Below are positions 10,211 to 18,888 of a stretch of DNA of 64,000 nucleotides, one piece after another; the first letter of the stretch is position 1; every line of letters begins with the position of its first letter. The stretch is from an uncultured Lachnospiraceae bacterium. GTDB taxonomy: Bacteria > Bacillota > Clostridia > Lachnospirales > Lachnospiraceae. The stretch lies in NCBI GenBank assembly GCA_910585605.1, contig CAJUFL010000013.1, positions 13,108-77,107 on the forward strand. The letters are read 5' to 3'. The notes beneath the pieces were generated by a model. The model was given only the letters and a program-made list of their open reading frames with translations, did not search any database and was not told the DNA's origin. The translations under genes and the position numbers were made by a program.

Positions 10211-12742
10211 TTATTCCTCCTTTACCTTCTGTTTCGCCAGAACATCTCCCTCTTTCACTCCGTCCAGTACACAGACATTTGCAGCCGTCATAAGCGCTTC
10301 ATCTGTTTTTATATACTGTTTTACCAAAACACCGTCCACTACTTTCCAGACATAATAATACTCAGTATTATTATCTTTTTTTCTGATCTCCGAATTTACC
10401 ATATCCACCGGAAGAACGACAGCATTTTGTATTCTTGCATTGGTATAGGATAAATTGCACCCCTCCTGATTATCATAAAATTCCTGGTCATCTATTACGA
10501 TATATGCCTTATTTCTCCCTTCCTCGGAAAGGCTGTTTGTCACATATACTTTTTCTCCTACCTCGGAAAGATAGAATTTCTCCATCATAGCTGAATTGCC
10601 TCTGACCATTCCCATATAACGCTTTTGGTCATCCGATTTGTAAATAAATTCAACCTCATTACCGACTCCAATAATATCCTTCCCTGTATCAATGATCAGC
10701 TTCAGACTCGTCTCATCACAAATCTGAAACAGATTAGAGTCCTCTTCCGGATGAATCTGTTTTCCCTCATAGATGTTCATGTTTCCTATCACACCACTAT
10801 GCTTTGCATAAATATTAATTTTCCCATGACCGTCATTTCCTTCTGCAACCTTTTCATATTCCTTTTGTAAAAGCAGCCGGTCATATTGATACTGCGCCTC
10901 TAAAATCCCCTTTTCATAAACCAGTATATTTTTCTGGCATTCCATCTGTTCTGCCTCATACGCATAAGGTTCTTCCGAGTCCGGTTGTTCTGTCTTCTCC
11001 TGTGTAGTGTCTTTTTCCGTTGTTCCTTCCTGTGACACTCCATTTTCTGTCGTTCCTGTCTCCCCTTCTAAGCCCGTTCCCGCTTCCTGTTCTCCTGCTT
11101 CCGGTTCTTGTGACGTCTTTGGTAGTTCTTCCGATATCTGTTCCCCTGTAGTCTTCACCTCTTCGTCCGGCAATTGTGTTCCTCTTTCTGTTATCTCAGC
11201 TCTTCCCACTACAGCAGACTCTTGTGCATCTGCTTTATTTAGCGTTTCCTTCCCTTCATCATCTGCCTCTTTTGATTTCAGTTTCTTGTTCTTCTGTTTT
11301 TCCTTCTGTTTTATCTGTTTTTCCAGACTTTTTATCTGGTTCTTATACTCTTCCTGATTCTTATCGTAGTCCATTTTCAAGCTTCCCAGTGCATTTTCTG
11401 CCTCTTTTATTTTGGCACTGCCTGCTCCCGTATCAAGAACACAGACCAGATCTCCTTTTTGAACTGCCGCACCGCTTTTTAAATTTATGCTTTCCACCAG
11501 TGCGCTGACATCCTGTGTGTATGCGTAAACCTTTGTATAAGTATACTGATAATTTAATTCCCTGTCATTCTTTTTAGGACTGTACTCTTCTGTCTTTACC
11601 GTATACTCCTCATATTCCTCAGGAATAGCGGCATTGGAAGAGTAAAATACCCATTCACCTTCTTCAAGTCCACTGATCACCTCTGCATCCGTCATGTTCA
11701 TCTGTCCGATTTTCACATCACGTCTTTCCTTGTCCTCTCCGCTTTTGACATAAACAAAATCCTGGTCTCCATCATGATACAGCGAATCAGTACCTATCTT
11801 TAAAACCTCTTTTTCTGCACCGGAAGCAAAATATACGGGAATCTTATCCCCGGCATGAATTTTATCCGTGTTTCCTTTCATCTCAAAGCGGATTTTGGGA
11901 TAAGCGGCAGCGCCTTGAATCGCTATCAATTCTTTATTGGTATAAGCATAGGGTTCCACTGCATATTCCTTCCCGCCGATCACCGTATAAACTTCATCAT
12001 ATGTGTCCATCCATGTATCATAAAAAGGTGTAGACATATCTTCCTCAAGTTCAATATGTAATGTATCATAATCCGATACGATCACAATATTTTCCATGCT
12101 TCCTATATTACTTGTTTCTGATAAATCTTTTATATAGCTTACGTATCCGGAATGTCTTGCTTTTATTGTCCCATCTTCAATATACTCGTTTAACTCCTCA
12201 ATTTCCTCATTCAGCATCTTAACCTGATGTTCGAAGAGCAGCTGGTTATAACGTCTGTTCTCTTTTATGATATGAATCTGTGTTTCACATTCCTTTTCCC
12301 CTTTTTTATCATCTGCCTCCTTACAGGCCTTCTTTTTAAATTCCTGCTCCTCCAATTCTTCCTGGCAGATTCTGTCCCTGTATTCTTTTACATTTTTCTT
12401 TAACGTAATCTCTGCTTTTTTATTATCAATCTCCGATTGAAATTCTTCTATATCTACTACGGCTAATACTGCTCCTTCTTCCACATGCTCTCCGATATCC
12501 ACTTTAATTTCTGAAATCTGTGTTGGTGTTTTTGTAAAATGACAGTATTCCTCCGGTACAACATTTGCTATTTTAATCTGAAGCCTGCCTACTCTTCCAT
12601 ATTCCACAGGACGATATGACTGGTTATTGACTACAGGTACTATCAGCTCCGGAATCTCATCTTTGGACCCGGTACACCCTGTCAGCAAAAGTATGAATGC
12701 CAGAAGCCATGCTGTGCATTTTTTTCTTTTCCTTTCATTCAA
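10211..12742 (-). CDS. HlyD/MacA-like adaptor lipoprotein, double-size
   Basis: 843 residues. A lipoprotein signal ends LLLTGC (Cys23), so the protein is anchored outside the membrane. Two adaptor-like modules are visible. The first has a lipoyl-type half (KVDIGEHVEEGAVLAVVDIEEF), a coiled coil rich in E/K, and the return half (GTIKARHSGYVSYIKDL). The second has SINLKSGAAVQKGDLVCVLDTG, a coiled coil, and KINIYAKHSGVIGNMNIYEG. The second coiled coil is interrupted by about 100 residues of low-complexity sequence rich in E, T, G, Q and P (roughly residues 500-610). Typical MacA proteins have one module and about 350-400 residues. It overlaps the smaller adaptor gene by four bases (ATGA). It presumably links the FtsX permease to an extracellular target or cell-wall layer. 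Confidence 0.8.
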   Translation of the reverse strand: MNERKRKKCTAWLLAFILLLTGCTGSKDEIPELIVPVVNNQSYRPVEYGRVGRLQIKIANVVPEEYCHFTKTPTQISEIKVDIGEHVEEGAVLAVVDIEEFQSEIDNKKAEITLKKNVKEYRDRICQEELEEQEFKKKACKEADDKKGEKECETQIHIIKENRRYNQLLFEHQVKMLNEEIEELNEYIEDGTIKARHSGYVSYIKDLSETSNIGSMENIVIVSDYDTLHIELEEDMSTPFYDTWMDTYDEVYTVIGGKEYAVEPYAYTNKELIAIQGAAAYPKIRFEMKGNTDKIHAGDKIPVYFASGAEKEVLKIGTDSLYHDGDQDFVYVKSGEDKERRDVKIGQMNMTDAEVISGLEEGEWVFYSSNAAIPEEYEEYTVKTEEYSPKKNDRELNYQYTYTKVYAYTQDVSALVESINLKSGAAVQKGDLVCVLDTGAGSAKIKEAENALGSLKMDYDKNQEEYKNQIKSLEKQIKQKEKQKNKKLKSKEADDEGKETLNKADAQESAVVGRAEITERGTQLPDEEVKTTGEQISEELPKTSQEPEAGEQEAGTGLEGETGTTENGVSQEGTTEKDTTQEKTEQPDSEEPYAYEAEQMECQKNILVYEKGILEAQYQYDRLLLQKEYEKVAEGNDGHGKINIYAKHSGVIGNMNIYEGKQIHPEEDSNLFQICDETSLKLIIDTGKDIIGVGNEVEFIYKSDDQKRYMGMVRGNSAMMEKFYLSEVGEKVYVTNSLSEEGRNKAYIVIDDQEFYDNQEGCNLSYTNARIQNAVVLPVDMVNSEIRKKDNNTEYYYVWKVVDGVLVKQYIKTDEALMTAANVCVLDGVKEGDVLAKQKVKEE

Positions 12743-13740
12743 TTTAACGTCACCTGCTCTCCCTCTTTTAAACCATCCTTAATGATCACATAACCGTCAA
12801 CCGTATCTCCTATGGTTACAGCTACTGCCTCTCTGAATCCGTTTTCATCCACAATAAACGCATAGGTTTTTTCTTCAGCAGTAAAAATGGCTTCTTCTTC
12901 CACATAAACCGCATTCTGGATTTTTTCTTTTTGAATATTCATGGTAAGAACCTCATTTTCCGCCACTCCCGCCATGTCGGATACTGGCTCAAATATAATC
13001 TTTTGAAGCCCTTCGGCTTCTTCCACCGAAATGATCTTCATCTCATAAACGCCCACCCCGAATCGGGCCTCATAAACATCTCCAACCTGAAATGCAAAAT
13101 CATCCACTGTAGAAGTGGTATAATTGGAAGAACCGGAAGTCACTGTAACCAGTGCACTTCCGCCTGTTCCAAAACCTTTTAGCAGATCCTCATGAATACT
13201 CGTGACCGTTCCCGCTTTTTCTGCCACCAGCTGGTATTCCGAAAGTCTGTCAGTCTGTTCTTTAATATACAGGTTTGCCACATTCAGGTCATTTTGTAAT
13301 TTTTTAATGTCTGCGGAATAATCTGTTTTCTTGTCAATCTTCATCAGCCTGGTATAATGGTCGATCAGCATCTGGTCCTCATCTTTGCGCTTTTCATATT
13401 CTGCAATCGTATCCTTGACCTCATCTGCTTTAAAAGTGACCATAACCTCTCCTGCCTGTACTCTGGCACCCTTTTCCACATTAACCGATTCCACCTCCAG
13501 CATCTCCTGCCTGATGGAATAAGAGTTGCTCTCCAGCTTATCCGGAGTAAGCTCCAGGGTAAGCACCGGCTCTATCGTTCCATACTTCACAGTTGTTGTC
13601 AGATATGCCGTTCTCTGGTAATCCGCAATCGTTACCTGAACTTCCTTTTCTCCGCCTTCCTTATCAGACTTACACCCTGATAAAATGCCTGGCAGACAAA
13701 ACAGGATTAGGAAAAAATATGCCCTTTTCCTCTTTTCCAT
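12739..13740 (-). CDS. HlyD/MacA-like adaptor lipoprotein
   Basis: 333 residues with a lipobox (GILSGC) after one hydrophobic helix. It carries the adaptor pattern: a lipoyl half (VNVEKGARVQAGEVMVTFKADEV), a short coiled coil (about 115-175), the return half (YQLVAEKAGTVTSIHEDLLKG), then beta-barrel and C-terminal domains (YAFIVDENGFREAVAVTIGDTVDGYVIIKDGLKEGEQVTL) as in MacA and RND adaptors. Its stop overlaps the start of the larger adaptor, which suggests translational coupling and a joint complex. The usual membrane fusion role cannot apply directly in a Gram-positive cell; it more likely forms an extracellular conduit or sensor for the ABC permease. Confidence 0.85.
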   Translation of the reverse strand: MEKRKRAYFFLILFCLPGILSGCKSDKEGGEKEVQVTIADYQRTAYLTTTVKYGTIEPVLTLELTPDKLESNSYSIRQEMLEVESVNVEKGARVQAGEVMVTFKADEVKDTIAEYEKRKDEDQMLIDHYTRLMKIDKKTDYSADIKKLQNDLNVANLYIKEQTDRLSEYQLVAEKAGTVTSIHEDLLKGFGTGGSALVTVTSGSSNYTTSTVDDFAFQVGDVYEARFGVGVYEMKIISVEEAEGLQKIIFEPVSDMAGVAENEVLTMNIQKEKIQNAVYVEEEAIFTAEEKTYAFIVDENGFREAVAVTIGDTVDGYVIIKDGLKEGEQVTLN

Positions 13741-13803
13741 CTCGATTAGCCTCCATTCCCTTCAACCGATTATAAAATAATCTCTTTTAGTATCCTGCCG
13801 TCA

Positions 13804-15171
13804 TTATTCATAGTCATATAACACGACTTCCGGATCCATATAATAGGTTCCTCCCACCTCATCGATATCTACCGGACTGCCGTCTATCGCATTTATAAAA
13901 ATACAGTTCCACTCTGACGCACCAACCCCCATACCGGATTCCATTTCATAAGGTGTTAATCTCCATACCGGAACATATGTGTATTTCCCTTGCTGCTTCT
14001 CGTCCATGAACCTAAAATAAATCAAATCCAGATTATTTGCATCCATGGACCATACGTCATTTCTACTGATGATATCTATTCTAAACGCTTCCTTTATCTG
14101 GTTAAATGTAAGAAGCTTTACCTCTGTCCCTTCCTTATCCACAGATAAAATCCCGCTATACCGCATCCAAAAAACCCCGTTGTCATTTATACCAATGTCT
14201 ATAATCTCCTGCTCGTATGGTGTTTTCCCGCCAAGTTCTGTATTCCTGTAAAATATTTCACTTCCCGTAAAATAAGTGACGGGTTCCATCACAACTCCTG
14301 CATTTTCCCTGCCCAGTACAATATAATACCCGTTATTTTCTTTCTGGTCTCCCCACTGCACAGTCTTGACCCGTACCGGTGCCATACCGGTAATCCCCAG
14401 TTCTTCACATATTTGTTCTGCCTTTAATTCTGCCTCTTCTTTTGTCATGGTACATTTGTTATCAGAAGTATTGGCAGGATTCCAAAACTCGGCACCAGCT
14501 TCATTAAATTCTTTATAAGCCTGTGCATCTGCAGCACACAGAATCCATTGGGATATATGCTCCTCTTCCCTGATATCAAAATCAAGTACAAGCTCTTTTC
14601 CTTCTTTTAGACCCGCATAATAGTCCTCTTTGTAATCACCAGGTGACAACTCGATTTCATCTGCCTTTGGTGCCTCATTGAGCAGGCTCTCCAGTTTCTT
14701 TTTCTCACTCTTGGCAACTGCAATCTTATCTTCAATACCCTCTTCCTCAATCTTTTCCAGTGTCATTTCCCATTCCTGAACCTTTGCCGCAATCCTTTCC
14801 TTTGTGGGAACATGTTCCACATTGACCTGTATGCTCCCTTCGTCCAGAAAGTATTCCGCAACCCGTTTCTTATCTTCTGGCGTATAATAATATTCGGACA
14901 CCTCCAACAGGCTCATCTTAGGAGCATCAGGAACGGATACTTCTGCTGAAATATTAAAGCTTTCCCCATCGTCAAGGCTGACTTTTTCTTTCCACTCTTC
15001 CTCCACGCCAAGCGTTTCCATCAACGTGGTTCCTGCGGACTCCTCCTGGCTTATTTCACTATTCTTCTTCCCAGATGATTTTTCCTCTTCATAAGCAACC
15101 TGTTTCGTTCCACATCCTGTTAACATCAAAAATAATACCGCAGCCCAAATTGCCATATACTTCTTTTTCAT
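13804..15171 (-). CDS. Lipoprotein, paralogue 3 of a tandem trio
   Basis: 455-residue exported lipoprotein (lipobox LMLTGC). Function unknown; it may belong to a family listed as DUF6034, which I recall only uncertainly. It is closely similar along its whole length to the next two genes: KQVAYEEEKSS after the signal, AGTTLMETLGVEEEWKE, CTMTKEEAE, ENAGVVMEPVTY, RNTELGGKTPYEQEIIDIGINDNGVFWMRYSG, and a C-terminal INAIDGSPVDIDEVGGTYYMDPE. AGGCTGGTCAGG precedes the ATG. It is the copy nearest the adaptor genes and very probably co-transcribed with them. The trio may be substrate-binding or receptor lipoproteins for the ABC system. Confidence 0.8.
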   Translation of the reverse strand: MKKKYMAIWAAVLFLMLTGCGTKQVAYEEEKSSGKKNSEISQEESAGTTLMETLGVEEEWKEKVSLDDGESFNISAEVSVPDAPKMSLLEVSEYYYTPEDKKRVAEYFLDEGSIQVNVEHVPTKERIAAKVQEWEMTLEKIEEEGIEDKIAVAKSEKKKLESLLNEAPKADEIELSPGDYKEDYYAGLKEGKELVLDFDIREEEHISQWILCAADAQAYKEFNEAGAEFWNPANTSDNKCTMTKEEAELKAEQICEELGITGMAPVRVKTVQWGDQKENNGYYIVLGRENAGVVMEPVTYFTGSEIFYRNTELGGKTPYEQEIIDIGINDNGVFWMRYSGILSVDKEGTEVKLLTFNQIKEAFRIDIISRNDVWSMDANNLDLIYFRFMDEKQQGKYTYVPVWRLTPYEMESGMGVGASEWNCIFINAIDGSPVDIDEVGGTYYMDPEVVLYDYE

Positions 15172-15232
15172 CCTGACCAGCCTCCATTCTCTTTATTCGT
15201 TATAAAATAATCTGTTTAACATATTGCAGCCA

Positions 15233-16597
15233 TTATTCATAATAATTATATAACACTGCTTCCGGATCCACATAATAGTTTCCTCCTACCTCGTCGATAT
15301 CTACCGGACTGCCATCTATCGCATTGATCATAATACAATCCTTCTCAGAAGCAGTATAACCTGTGGCATATTCTATTTCATATGATGCTAATCTCCATAC
15401 TGGAATATAAGTGTATTTTCCTGACTGGTTATCGTCCATAAATCTAAAATAAATCAAATCCAGATTATGCGCTTCCTTCTCAGGCCATGCAATATTTTTA
15501 CCTATGATTTCTTCCCTGAATGCTTCCTTAGCCTGGTCAAATGTAAGGAGCTTTATCTCTGTCCCTTCCTTATCCACCGACAAACTCCCTCTATAGCACA
15601 TCCAAAAAACCCCTTTGTCGTTAATGCCAATCTCTATGCATTCCTGCTCGTATGGTGTTTTCCCACCAAGTTCCGTATTCCGGTAAAATATTTCATTTTT
15701 TGTATGATAACGTGTCGGTTTTATTACAACACCTGCATTTTCCCTGCCCAGTACAATACAATACCCATTATTTTCCTCCTGTTCTCCCCACTGTACAGTG
15801 TCGACCTGTACTGGTACCATACCGGTAATCCCAAGTTCTTTACATATATCTACTGCCTTTTTTTCTGCCTCCTCTTTCGTCATGGTACATTTATTATCAG
15901 AAGCCTTGCCGGATAACCACCAAGTAGCGCCTGTTTCATTAAACTCATCAGGATTCATTGTACACAAACTCCATTGGGAAATGTGCTCCTCTTCGTTGAT
16001 ATCAAAATCAAGTGTATATTCTTTCCCATCTCTCGAACCCATAAAATGATCTTCCTTGTAATCACCAGGAGACAACTCAACCTCATCTGTCTTTGGTGCC
16101 TCATTGAGCAGACCTTCCAGTTTCTTTTTCTCGCTTCTGGCTACTTCAATATCTTCCTCCATCCCCTGCTCCTGTGCCCCTTCTAATGCGTTATCCCAGA
16201 GTTTGATCTTTTCCTCAATCCATTCCTTTGTGGGAACCATGCCTACATTAACCTGTATGCTCCCCCCATCCAGAAAGTATTCCGCAACCCGTTTCTTATC
16301 TTCAGGTGTAAAATAATATTCCGATACCTCCATCAGGCTCATCTTAGGAACATCAGGAACCGATACTTCCGCCGCAATATGAAACATCTTTCCACTATCA
16401 AGGCTGATTCTTTCTTTCCACTCTTCCTCCACTCCAAGCGTTTCCATTAATGTGGTTCCTGCGGACTCCTCCTGACTTACTTCACTATCCTTCTTCTTGG
16501 ATGATTTTTCTTCCTCATAAGCAACCTGTTTTGTTCCACACCCTGTCAGCATCAAAAAGAATACCGCAACCAAAATTCCTATATACTTCTTTTTCAT
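15233..16597 (-). CDS. Lipoprotein, paralogue 2 of a tandem trio
   Basis: 454-residue paralogue of its neighbours, with lipobox LMLTGC. The start at ATG 16597 is chosen because GGAGA lies nine bases before it; a GTG three codons upstream directly abuts that ribosome site. The intergenic stretch after it (15172-15232) resembles that at 13741-13803 (TTATAAAATAATCT in both), so duplication copied gene plus spacer. Differences from the other copies cluster in the central charged region (about 125-215), for example VGMVPTKEWIEEKIKLWDNALEG. No catalytic motif is recognised. Confidence 0.8.
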   Translation of the reverse strand: MKKKYIGILVAVFFLMLTGCGTKQVAYEEEKSSKKKDSEVSQEESAGTTLMETLGVEEEWKERISLDSGKMFHIAAEVSVPDVPKMSLMEVSEYYFTPEDKKRVAEYFLDGGSIQVNVGMVPTKEWIEEKIKLWDNALEGAQEQGMEEDIEVARSEKKKLEGLLNEAPKTDEVELSPGDYKEDHFMGSRDGKEYTLDFDINEEEHISQWSLCTMNPDEFNETGATWWLSGKASDNKCTMTKEEAEKKAVDICKELGITGMVPVQVDTVQWGEQEENNGYCIVLGRENAGVVIKPTRYHTKNEIFYRNTELGGKTPYEQECIEIGINDKGVFWMCYRGSLSVDKEGTEIKLLTFDQAKEAFREEIIGKNIAWPEKEAHNLDLIYFRFMDDNQSGKYTYIPVWRLASYEIEYATGYTASEKDCIMINAIDGSPVDIDEVGGNYYVDPEAVLYNYYE

Positions 16598-16644
16598 CTT
16601 AATCACTCTCCATTCTTTTAATCAGTTATATCCTTGCACATCTT

Positions 16645-18015
16645 TCATATTCCAATCAGATAAAATAGTGATTCCGGATCCATATAATAGGTCCCACCTT
16701 CCTTATCTATATCTACAGGGCTACCATCTATCGCATTGATAAAAATACAGTCTCCCGGAGAAAAAGTCATACTGTTTCCTATCCCGGATTCCGCTGCAAG
16801 TGCCATTAGTCTCCATACCGGAATATATGTGTATTTTCCTGACATTTTTTCGTCCATAAATCTAAAATAAATTAGTTTCATATTAAGAGATTCCATATTC
16901 GTCCATGTAATATCCTTACTAATGATTTCCTTTATAAACGCTTCCTTGACATGGTCAAATGACAAGAGCTTTACCTCTGTCCCTTCCTTATCCACGGATA
17001 GGACTCCGCTATACCGCATCCAAAAAATTCCGTTATCATTAATGCCAATTTCTATAATCTCCTGCTCATATGGTGTTTTTCCGCCAAGTTCCGTATTTCG
17101 GTAAGGCATCTCATTTACCATAGAATACGTTATCGGTTCCATCACAACTCCTGCATTTTCTCTGCCCAGTACAATACAATACCCATTATTTTCTTTCTGG
17201 TCTCCCCACTGTGCAGTGTCGACCTTTGCCGGTACCATACCATTAATTCCAAGTTCTTTACATATCTGTACTGCCTTTTTTTCCGCCTCTTCTTTTGCCA
17301 TGGTACATTTGTTATCAGAAGCATTGCCAGACGCCCACCACTGTGCAGCTGTTTCATTAAATTCTTTATAGTCTTTTGCAGCAAAAATCCATTGGGATAT
17401 ATGCTCCTCTTCGTTAATATCAAAATCGAGTGTATACTCTTTCCCTTCTCTCAAACCCACAAAATGATTTTCCTTGTAATTACCGGGGGACAACTCGATC
17501 TCGTCCGCCTTTGGTGTCTCATTGAGCAGATCTTCCAGTTTCTTTTTCTCGCTTCTGGCCACCTCAATATGTTCTTCTATTCCCTGCTCCTGTGACAATT
17601 CTAATACTTTATCCCATTTCTTAATCTTTTTTTCAATATTTTCCTTTGTGGAAACCATTTCTACATTAACCTGTATGCTTGCCCCATCCAGAAAGTATTC
17701 TACAGTCCGTTTCTTATCTTCTGGTGTATAATAATATTCCGATACCTCCATCAAACTCATTCTGGAAACATCAGGAACCAATACTTTCGCCGCAACATCA
17801 AATACTTTTCCATTATCAAGGTTGATTCTTTCTTTCCATTCTTCCTCCACTCCAAGCGTTTCCATTAATGTGATTCCTGCGGACTCCTCCTGGCTTACTT
17901 CGCTACCCTTCTTCTTAGATGATTTTTCTTCCTCATAAGCAACCTGTTTTGTTCCACATCCTGCCAATATCAGAAATATTGCTGTAAGCAAGACACCTGT
18001 TATGCCCTGTTTCAT
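16645..18015 (-). CDS. Lipoprotein, paralogue 1 of a tandem trio
   Basis: 456-residue first gene of the export operon, with lipobox ILAGC. It starts at an ATG preceded by AGGAGG. It has the same layout as the two copies downstream: signal, KQVAYEEEKSS linker, an alpha-helical charged region that could form a coiled coil (about 110-165), then a mostly beta C-terminal half ending GTYYMDPESLFYLIGI. The C-terminus differs from the other two, which end LYDYE or LYNYYE. It faces the divergent two-component regulator across 199 bases and is the likely main target of that regulator. Confidence 0.8.
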   Translation of the reverse strand: MKQGITGVLLTAIFLILAGCGTKQVAYEEEKSSKKKGSEVSQEESAGITLMETLGVEEEWKERINLDNGKVFDVAAKVLVPDVSRMSLMEVSEYYYTPEDKKRTVEYFLDGASIQVNVEMVSTKENIEKKIKKWDKVLELSQEQGIEEHIEVARSEKKKLEDLLNETPKADEIELSPGNYKENHFVGLREGKEYTLDFDINEEEHISQWIFAAKDYKEFNETAAQWWASGNASDNKCTMAKEEAEKKAVQICKELGINGMVPAKVDTAQWGDQKENNGYCIVLGRENAGVVMEPITYSMVNEMPYRNTELGGKTPYEQEIIEIGINDNGIFWMRYSGVLSVDKEGTEVKLLSFDHVKEAFIKEIISKDITWTNMESLNMKLIYFRFMDEKMSGKYTYIPVWRLMALAAESGIGNSMTFSPGDCIFINAIDGSPVDIDKEGGTYYMDPESLFYLIGI

Positions 18016-18214
18016 TCTAATCCTCCTGATTCTATTAAAAATGCAATTCTATTCCGTGTATAAATACACTATACATTCCTCCTGCATCAGAATTTTATCC
18101 AAATGATAATCTTTTGATAAAAAATACTGTATTTGTCTATGCATTTCTGATACAATTTTTTCATATACTATATATTTTAACGGAAATAGCAATATAATGA
18201 AAGGCGATATTTTC
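18016..18214. promoter_or_regulatory. Divergent promoter region, lipoprotein operon / response regulator
   Basis: A/T-rich gap between the divergent lipoprotein operon and the regulator gene. It contains two small dyads that could be regulator sites: TGTATA-N7-TATACA at 18057-18075 and AAATAC-T-GTATTT at 18122-18134. I could not settle on clear -35/-10 pairs for either direction. Control of both operons by the adjacent OmpR-type regulator is inferred from the layout. Confidence 0.45.
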
Positions 18215-18874
18215 ATGATAAAAATACTGATCGTAGAAGATGAACACCCCATATCCGACTTAATCCGAATGAATCTGGAAGATGCCGGATACCACTGTAC
18301 CTGTGCCTTTGACGGCTTAGAAGCTGCTGATATGATAGAAGAACAGACTTTTGATCTCGTTCTTTTAGATATCATGCTTCCTCATATAAATGGTTACGAA
18401 TTATTAGACTATATTAAACCTTTACAGATTCCCGCCATTTTTTTAACTGCAAAAAGTGATTTAAAAGACCGGGTGGGCGGTCTCATTTCGGGTGCGGAAG
18501 ATTATATCATAAAACCTTTTGAAATAACGGAACTGCTGGCAAGAATCCAGGTTGTTTTAAGACGTTTCCACAAAAGTGAAAAAGTTCTGGCTTTTCATGA
18601 TTTAATTATTGATCTGGATAAACGGACTGTCCATAAAAACGGGGCACTTGCAGACCTGACACCAAAAGAATTCGATCTACTGGTGTACTTTGTACGTAAT
18701 AAAGATATAGTCCTTGACCGCAGTAAAATATATGAATCTGTATGGGAAACCGAATATGACGGCAATACCCGTACTCTGGAACTTCACATTCAAAGGCTTC
18801 GCAAAAAAACAGGGTTGGAAAAACATTTGAAAACACTTTACAAGTCCGGATATTGTCTGGATTCCAAAGAATAA
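18215..18874 (+). CDS. OmpR-family response regulator
   Basis: 219 residues: receiver domain (ILIVEDEHPISD acidic pocket; phospho-Asp52 in LVLLDIMLPHINGYE; Lys in IIKPFE) and a winged-helix DNA-binding domain (LTPKEFDLLVYFVRNKDIVLDR, VWETEYDGNTRTLELHIQRLRKK). ATG 18215 is preferred over the in-frame ATG 18197 because it starts directly at the receiver fold and has AAAGG upstream. It forms an operon with the kinase gene 14 bases downstream. It probably controls the divergent ABC/lipoprotein operon. Confidence 0.92.
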   Translation: MIKILIVEDEHPISDLIRMNLEDAGYHCTCAFDGLEAADMIEEQTFDLVLLDIMLPHINGYELLDYIKPLQIPAIFLTAKSDLKDRVGGLISGAEDYIIKPFEITELLARIQVVLRRFHKSEKVLAFHDLIIDLDKRTVHKNGALADLTPKEFDLLVYFVRNKDIVLDRSKIYESVWETEYDGNTRTLELHIQRLRKKTGLEKHLKTLYKSGYCLDSKE

Positions 18875-18888
18875 TACAGGAGGCAGCT

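Noticed and set aside
11007..11508. Ser/Pro-rich plus-strand frames opposite the large adaptor
   Set aside because: They are the antisense of the low-complexity E/T/G hinge and the E/K coiled coil; the amino acid bias is a mirror of that.
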